Positions 7,188 to 9,988 of a stretch of 9,988 nt of DNA are shown here, piece after piece; position 1 is the first letter of the stretch; each line of letters opens with the position of its first letter. Origin of the DNA: Pseudomonadota bacterium (GTDB lineage: Bacteria; Pseudomonadota; Alphaproteobacteria; Azospirillales; Azospirillaceae); NCBI GenBank assembly GCA_023411035.1, contig JAEYPE010000185.1:1-9988 (forward strand), in the 5' to 3' direction. A program made the position numbers and the translations under genes. The notes beneath the pieces were generated by a model. The model was not told where the DNA came from, did no database searches, and worked only from the letters and a program-made list of their open reading frames with translations.

Positions 7188-7628
7188 TCACGCCCGCCAT
7201 TCGGCGCGCTTCTCCGTCCCAACCTCCGTCTCATGCACCATGAAGCCGACATAGCCGGCCACGATGGCGAGCACGGCGTGCAGCCAGATGTCGTTGCCGT
7301 GCAGCGGCACCAGCCCGAACAGCGTGTTCAGTCCCGGAATGAAACCGAGGACGGTCAGTACGGCATAGACGACCGCCACGCTGCGCAGATAGTTGCGCGA
7401 GGCCAGACGGCTGGAGAAGTAGGAGAAGAAGCCCCACAGGCCGAACAGGAGATGCACGATGTTGTGCAGCAGGTTCACCGGGAACAGGCCGAGCAGATAG
7501 CCGTGGAATGATTCGACGGCGAGGGTCATGCCTTCCGGGGGCGGGGTCAGGAAGGCCGGGATGAAACCCAGTATGCCGACGGCCGTAAAGGCCACGGCGT
7601 AGACCAGCGTTACGTTGCGCCACCACAT
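7188..7628 (-). CDS. DUF4383-family four-helix membrane protein
   Basis: This 146-residue integral membrane protein resembles the DUF4383 family, whose function is not known to me. Four hydrophobic helices lie at about 4-26, 45-70, 83-104 and 113-131, followed by a short charged tail (ETEVGTEKRAEWRA). The family-like signature LFPVNLLHNIVHLLFGLWG is at 48-66. A related segment, LVPLHGNDIWLHAVLA, at 106-121 suggests an internal duplication with paired Gly, Pro and His residues (G47/G105, P50/P108, H59/H117). The ATG at 7628 is preceded on its strand by GGAGAG at good spacing, supporting this start. It lies 71 bp downstream of the NapF-like gene on the same strand, so the two may share a transcript. 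No signal peptide or catalytic motif is visible. Confidence 0.85.
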   Translation of the reverse strand: MWWRNVTLVYAVAFTAVGILGFIPAFLTPPPEGMTLAVESFHGYLLGLFPVNLLHNIVHLLFGLWGFFSYFSSRLASRNYLRSVAVVYAVLTVLGFIPGLNTLFGLVPLHGNDIWLHAVLAIVAGYVGFMVHETEVGTEKRAEWRA

Positions 7629-7699
7629 GCGTCTCTCCGTTGGCGGACAGGGGATGAAACCGCCTTACCAACAGAGGGTTAGAAACAGCGTTCCCGGTT

Positions 7700-7987
7700 T
7701 CAGCCGGCAACCGGCTCCATGGTCACCGCCTTGACGGGGCAAACGCCCGCGCAGTCGCCGCAGCCGGTGCAGCCTCCTTCTTCGATCATCGGCAGCCAGC
7801 GCCCACGCCCCAGCGGGCGGAACCGGATCGCGCCCTGGTCGCAATGGTCGCCACACATGCGGCAATCGGTTCCGTTGAAGGACAGACAGGCCGCCCCGAT
7901 GCGCGCCTCCAGCTTTTGCTGAGCGTCCACCGGCGCCGGCTCGGCCCGAAAGCGGCCCCGGATCAGATCCGCGCGACTGACCGCCAT
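7700..7987 (-). CDS. Short NapF-like ferredoxin with two [4Fe-4S] motifs
   Basis: This 95-residue soluble iron-sulphur protein resembles the C-terminal half of NapF, an accessory protein of periplasmic nitrate reductase maturation in the cytoplasm. The first motif is C34-x7-C42-x2-C45-x3-C49 (ACLSFNGTDCRMCGDHC), an unusual spacing typical of NapF. The second is the classical C73-x2-C76-x2-C79-x3-C83-P. The N-terminus (SRADLIRGRFR) resembles the short basic head of NapF, so the two N-terminal cluster motifs of the 164-residue E. coli protein appear internally deleted. The ATG at 7987 is chosen because GGAGGAGGG lies just upstream and NapF similarity begins here; the frame stays open to an ATG at 8086, but that extension shows no NapF similarity. 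A TTGA-N6-TCAA site lies about 110 bp upstream. No nap genes are nearby, so a general electron-transfer role is possible. Confidence 0.82.
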   Translation of the reverse strand: MAVSRADLIRGRFRAEPAPVDAQQKLEARIGAACLSFNGTDCRMCGDHCDQGAIRFRPLGRGRWLPMIEEGGCTGCGDCAGVCPVKAVTMEPVAG

Positions 7988-8031
7988 GATGGTTGCCCTC
8001 CTCCCATCCCGTTTCCGCCATCTCGCCTTTG

Positions 8032-8049
8032 CGGCATTCACGAATGCCG
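8032..8049. promoter_or_regulatory. Inverted repeat in the divergent promoter region
   Basis: CGGCATT-CACG-AATGCCG is a perfect 7-bp inverted repeat with a 4-base centre. It lies between the NapF-like start (7987) and the FNR-type site (8096-8109). It could be an operator, perhaps for the regulator at the right edge, or a hairpin in the NapF-like mRNA leader. No known consensus was matched. Confidence 0.35.
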
Positions 8050-8095
8050 AGCACCGACGATGGGGGTACACTGTTCTTTCGCGCACCTCCAGACC

Positions 8096-8109
8096 TTGAT
8101 CATCGTCAA
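8096..8109. promoter_or_regulatory. FNR/FixK/Dnr-type binding site
   Basis: TTGATCATCGTCAA matches TTGA-N6-TCAA perfectly and the stricter FNR form TTGAT-N4-ATCAA with one mismatch. Flanking CC and GG extend the dyad. Such sites bind CRP/FNR-family regulators of low-oxygen, nitrate or nitric-oxide metabolism. The centre is at 8102.5. If it acts at -41.5 on the minus strand, transcription would start near 8061, giving a leader of about 74 bases for the NapF-like gene. It is too close to the kinase ATG (8140) for the usual activating position on the plus strand, so it may repress or not affect that gene. No good -10 was found at the expected minus-strand place. Confidence 0.62.
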
Positions 8110-8139
8110 GGCCCGCACCGCATCGGAAGGACGGACGGC

Positions 8140-9603
8140 ATGGTCCCCATCGGCAACACCACAGCGCGCTGGATGACGATCCGCTACGGGCTGGCGCTGG
8201 GGGTCATCGCGCTGTGCACGCTGGCCGGCTTCTTCATGACCGAACGGGTCATCGACCAGCACGCCGACATGCTGGAGGTGGTGAACATCTCCGGTCGCCA
8301 GCGCATGCTGTCCCAGCGCACCGCCCTGCTTGTCGAACAGCTCCGCAACGCCCCGACCGATGCGGAGCGAAGCGCCCTGACCGCCCGTCTGGCCGAGGCG
8401 ACGGACATGTTCGAGAGCGCCCACCGGAGGCTGACCGGCGCCGATAAGGGGCCGGCCGTGGGCAAGGACGTCCGGCGGCTCTATTTCGACGGGCCGGAGC
8501 CGCTGAACGATCTGGCGCTCCGCCACATCGCCGCCCTTCGCGCGGTGATCGCCGCCGGACCCGCCGGTCTACCCCCCGGGATGCCCGAGGCCGCCCTCGT
8601 CACCCATCAGGCGCTCGGCCCGCTGCTGGCGCGGTTGGAGGACATGGTGGCCCGCTACCAGGAGGCGGGGGAGCGCGGTTTCTCCACCCTGCACAATCTG
8701 GGCTTCGCCGCCCTGATCCTGACGTTGCTGACCCTGTGCGCCGTGGTGCTGGTGATCTTCCGCCCGATGGTCCGGCACGTGCAGCGGCAGTTCGCCGACA
8801 TCACCCGCATGACGGAGGCTCTGGAACAGACGAACGCCACGCTGGAGGCCCAGGTGCGCGCCCGCACCGCCGAGCTGCACACGGCGAAGGTGGCGGCGGA
8901 GCAGGCGCATCTGGCGAAGTCCCGCTTCCTGGCCCAGGCCGGGCACGACCTGAAGCAGCCCTTGCAGGCCATCAACATGTTCACCGGCATGCTGGAGCGG
9001 CAGCTCGACAAGCCCCGCGCCCTGGTGTTGGTGAAGGATCTGCGACTGGCGCAGCGGTCGATGCACAACCTGCTGAACGCCATTCTGGACATCTCGAAGC
9101 TGGAGTCGGGCGTGGTGGAGCCGAAACCCACCGGCTTCGCCCTGTCCGCCCTGTTCGACCAGCTCGAATCGGAATTCACCGGGATTGCCGAGGACAAGGG
9201 GCTGCGGTTGCGCGTCGTGCCGACGGCGCTGTCCGTACGGACGGACCCCTTCCTGCTGGAGCGCATCCTGCGCAACCTGCTGGCCAACGCGGTGCGCTAC
9301 ACCGAACAGGGCGGCGTTCTGATGGGCTGCCGGCGCCGCGGCGGCACGGTGTGGATCGAGGTCTACGACACGGGCCGCGGCATCGCCGAGGCCGACCGCC
9401 GCCGCATTTTCGAAGAGTTCGTGCAGCTCGACCGGCCCGACCGCGACCGCAGCGAGGGGATCGGGCTGGGACTCGCCATCGTGGACCGGCTGGCCCGGCT
9501 GCTCGGCCACCCTTTGGAACTGCGGTCGGTCGAAGGACGGGGAACGGTGTTCGCGGTGGGGGTTCCGTTGGTTCTCGAATCACACCAGACGGTCGCGGCC
9601 TGA
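8140..9603 (+). CDS. Membrane sensor histidine kinase with PilJ/NarX-like sensing domain
   Basis: This 487-residue inner-membrane kinase should autophosphorylate and pass phosphate to a response regulator. TM1 is about 14-33 and TM2 about 184-207, enclosing a periplasmic helical domain. Just after TM1 comes NISGRQRMLSQRTALL (49-64), resembling the P-box of NarX/NarQ and PilJ-type domains that senses nitrate or nitrite in NarX. A coiled-coil-like linker (about 212-261) leads to a HisKA H-box, GHDLKQPLQAI, with His269. The ATPase domain has the N-box RNLLANAVRYT (378-388), G1 DTGRGI (410-415), an F-box near 422-433 and G2 GIGLGLAIV (440-448). There is no attached receiver. ATG 8140 is chosen over the open frame back to 7993 because GGAAGGA (8125-8131) sits 8 bases before it and the extension has no domain. 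The likely partner is the facing LuxR-type regulator; the nitrate ligand is inferred. Confidence 0.9.
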   Translation: MVPIGNTTARWMTIRYGLALGVIALCTLAGFFMTERVIDQHADMLEVVNISGRQRMLSQRTALLVEQLRNAPTDAERSALTARLAEATDMFESAHRRLTGADKGPAVGKDVRRLYFDGPEPLNDLALRHIAALRAVIAAGPAGLPPGMPEAALVTHQALGPLLARLEDMVARYQEAGERGFSTLHNLGFAALILTLLTLCAVVLVIFRPMVRHVQRQFADITRMTEALEQTNATLEAQVRARTAELHTAKVAAEQAHLAKSRFLAQAGHDLKQPLQAINMFTGMLERQLDKPRALVLVKDLRLAQRSMHNLLNAILDISKLESGVVEPKPTGFALSALFDQLESEFTGIAEDKGLRLRVVPTALSVRTDPFLLERILRNLLANAVRYTEQGGVLMGCRRRGGTVWIEVYDTGRGIAEADRRRIFEEFVQLDRPDRDRSEGIGLGLAIVDRLARLLGHPLELRSVEGRGTVFAVGVPLVLESHQTVAA

Positions 9604-9988
9604 CTCCTTGACCAGCAGAACCGCCTGCGTCCGGCTGCCCACGCCCAGCGCCTTCAGAACGCCTGTGACGTGCGTCTTGACAGTGGACAGGTTCAGGCCC
9701 AGCCGCTCCCCGATTTCCAGATTAGACAGGCCCTGTGCCAGGAGGTCGAGAACCTCCAGTTGGCGGCGGGTCATATTGTCGAAGACGCTCGGCTCCTGCG
9801 CCTTGGCGAGGGCCGGCGGCTGGGCGTTTCCCGGCATGCCCAGCACCGGCGGCACATAGGACCCGCCGGCCATGACCAGCCGCAGGATATTCACCACCAG
9901 CACGTCATCCGTGGATTTCGGGACGAAGGCCCGCACCCCGCGCGACAGGACGGCGCGCATCTCATCCGGTGAATCGATCATGGAGAAG
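9580..9988 (-). CDS. NarL/LuxR-type response regulator, 5' end beyond the window
   Basis: The frame stays open to the right edge, so only the C-terminal part of the receiver and the DNA-binding domain are visible. The ATG at 9981 is internal, within a receiver beta-strand motif (FSMIDSP). Counting from that Met, FVPKS holds the conserved receiver lysine (K22), followed by the last receiver helix and an Ala/Pro-rich linker. A LuxR/NarL helix-turn-helix follows at about 69-124, with the recognition helix around LSTVKTHVTGVLKALGV. The protein probably binds DNA as a phosphorylation-dependent dimer. It converges on the histidine kinase gene and their 3' ends overlap by 24 bp (9580-9603), making this the most likely kinase partner. 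Its targets are unknown. Confidence 0.9.
   Translation of the reverse strand, partial: FSMIDSPDEMRAVLSRGVRAFVPKSTDDVLVVNILRLVMAGGSYVPPVLGMPGNAQPPALAKAQEPSVFDNMTRRQLEVLDLLAQGLSNLEIGERLGLNLSTVKTHVTGVLKALGVGSRTQAVLLVKESGRDRLV

Noticed and set aside
7011..7511. Plus-strand open frame crossing the convergent region
   Set aside because: It overlaps the pseudouridine synthase end and the antisense of DUF4383, is low-complexity His/Gln-rich, and has no domain.
7988..8086. N-terminal extension of the NapF-like protein to ATG 8086
   Set aside because: The added 33 residues show no NapF similarity and would cover the inverted repeat; ATG 7987 has a strong GGAGGAGGG just upstream.
7993..8139. N-terminal extension of the histidine kinase to ATG 7993
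   Set aside because: The extension has no domain, covers the FNR-type site and divergent promoter region, and ATG 8140 has a clear GGAAGGA ribosome site.

Overview
The window is high-GC DNA with strong G/C preference at third codon positions. Its gene content suggests a free-living alphaproteobacterium, most likely a Rhodospirillales member such as Azospirillum. This rests on protein style and composition, not on a marker gene. It holds six complete genes and one gene cut by the right edge. There are no RNA genes, insertion sequences or CRISPR arrays.

Layout. Positions 1-371 have no convincing gene but carry a 13-bp direct repeat and an 18-bp dyad upstream of the first gene. 372-4487 (+) encodes a 1371-residue Pls-type single-module NRPS: adenylation domain, carrier domain, then six membrane segments around three beta-helix-like soluble domains, with no thioesterase. 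4726-6360 (+) is a class I [4Fe-4S] fumarate hydratase with a good ribosome binding site and a candidate promoter, followed by a perfect 13-bp stem-loop. 6479-7168 (+) is an RluA-family pseudouridine synthase. It converges on 7188-7628 (-), a four-helix DUF4383 membrane protein. 7700-7987 (-) is a shortened NapF-like ferredoxin that keeps only two of four iron-sulphur motifs. 8140-9603 (+) is a membrane histidine kinase with a PilJ/NarX-like sensing segment. 9580-9988 (-) is the C-terminal part of a NarL/LuxR-type response regulator whose stop codon lies inside the end of the kinase gene.

How the parts fit. The left gene stands alone and probably makes a short peptide or homopolymer at the inner membrane. 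The hand-read substrate code has two acidic residues and suggests a cationic amino acid such as lysine, ornithine or diaminobutyrate. Fumarase and the pseudouridine synthase are housekeeping genes. The right third looks like a respiratory or nitrogen-oxide sensing locus: a NarX-like P-box kinase, a facing regulator, a NapF relative, and a perfect TTGA-N6-TCAA FNR/FixK/Dnr-type site between the divergent kinase and NapF-like genes. No nitrate reductase genes are present, so the nitrate link is an inference.

Most worth checking: the product of the Pls-like enzyme, the internally deleted NapF, and the unusual pairing of a NarX-like sensor with a HisKA-type kinase core and a tail-to-tail overlapping LuxR regulator.
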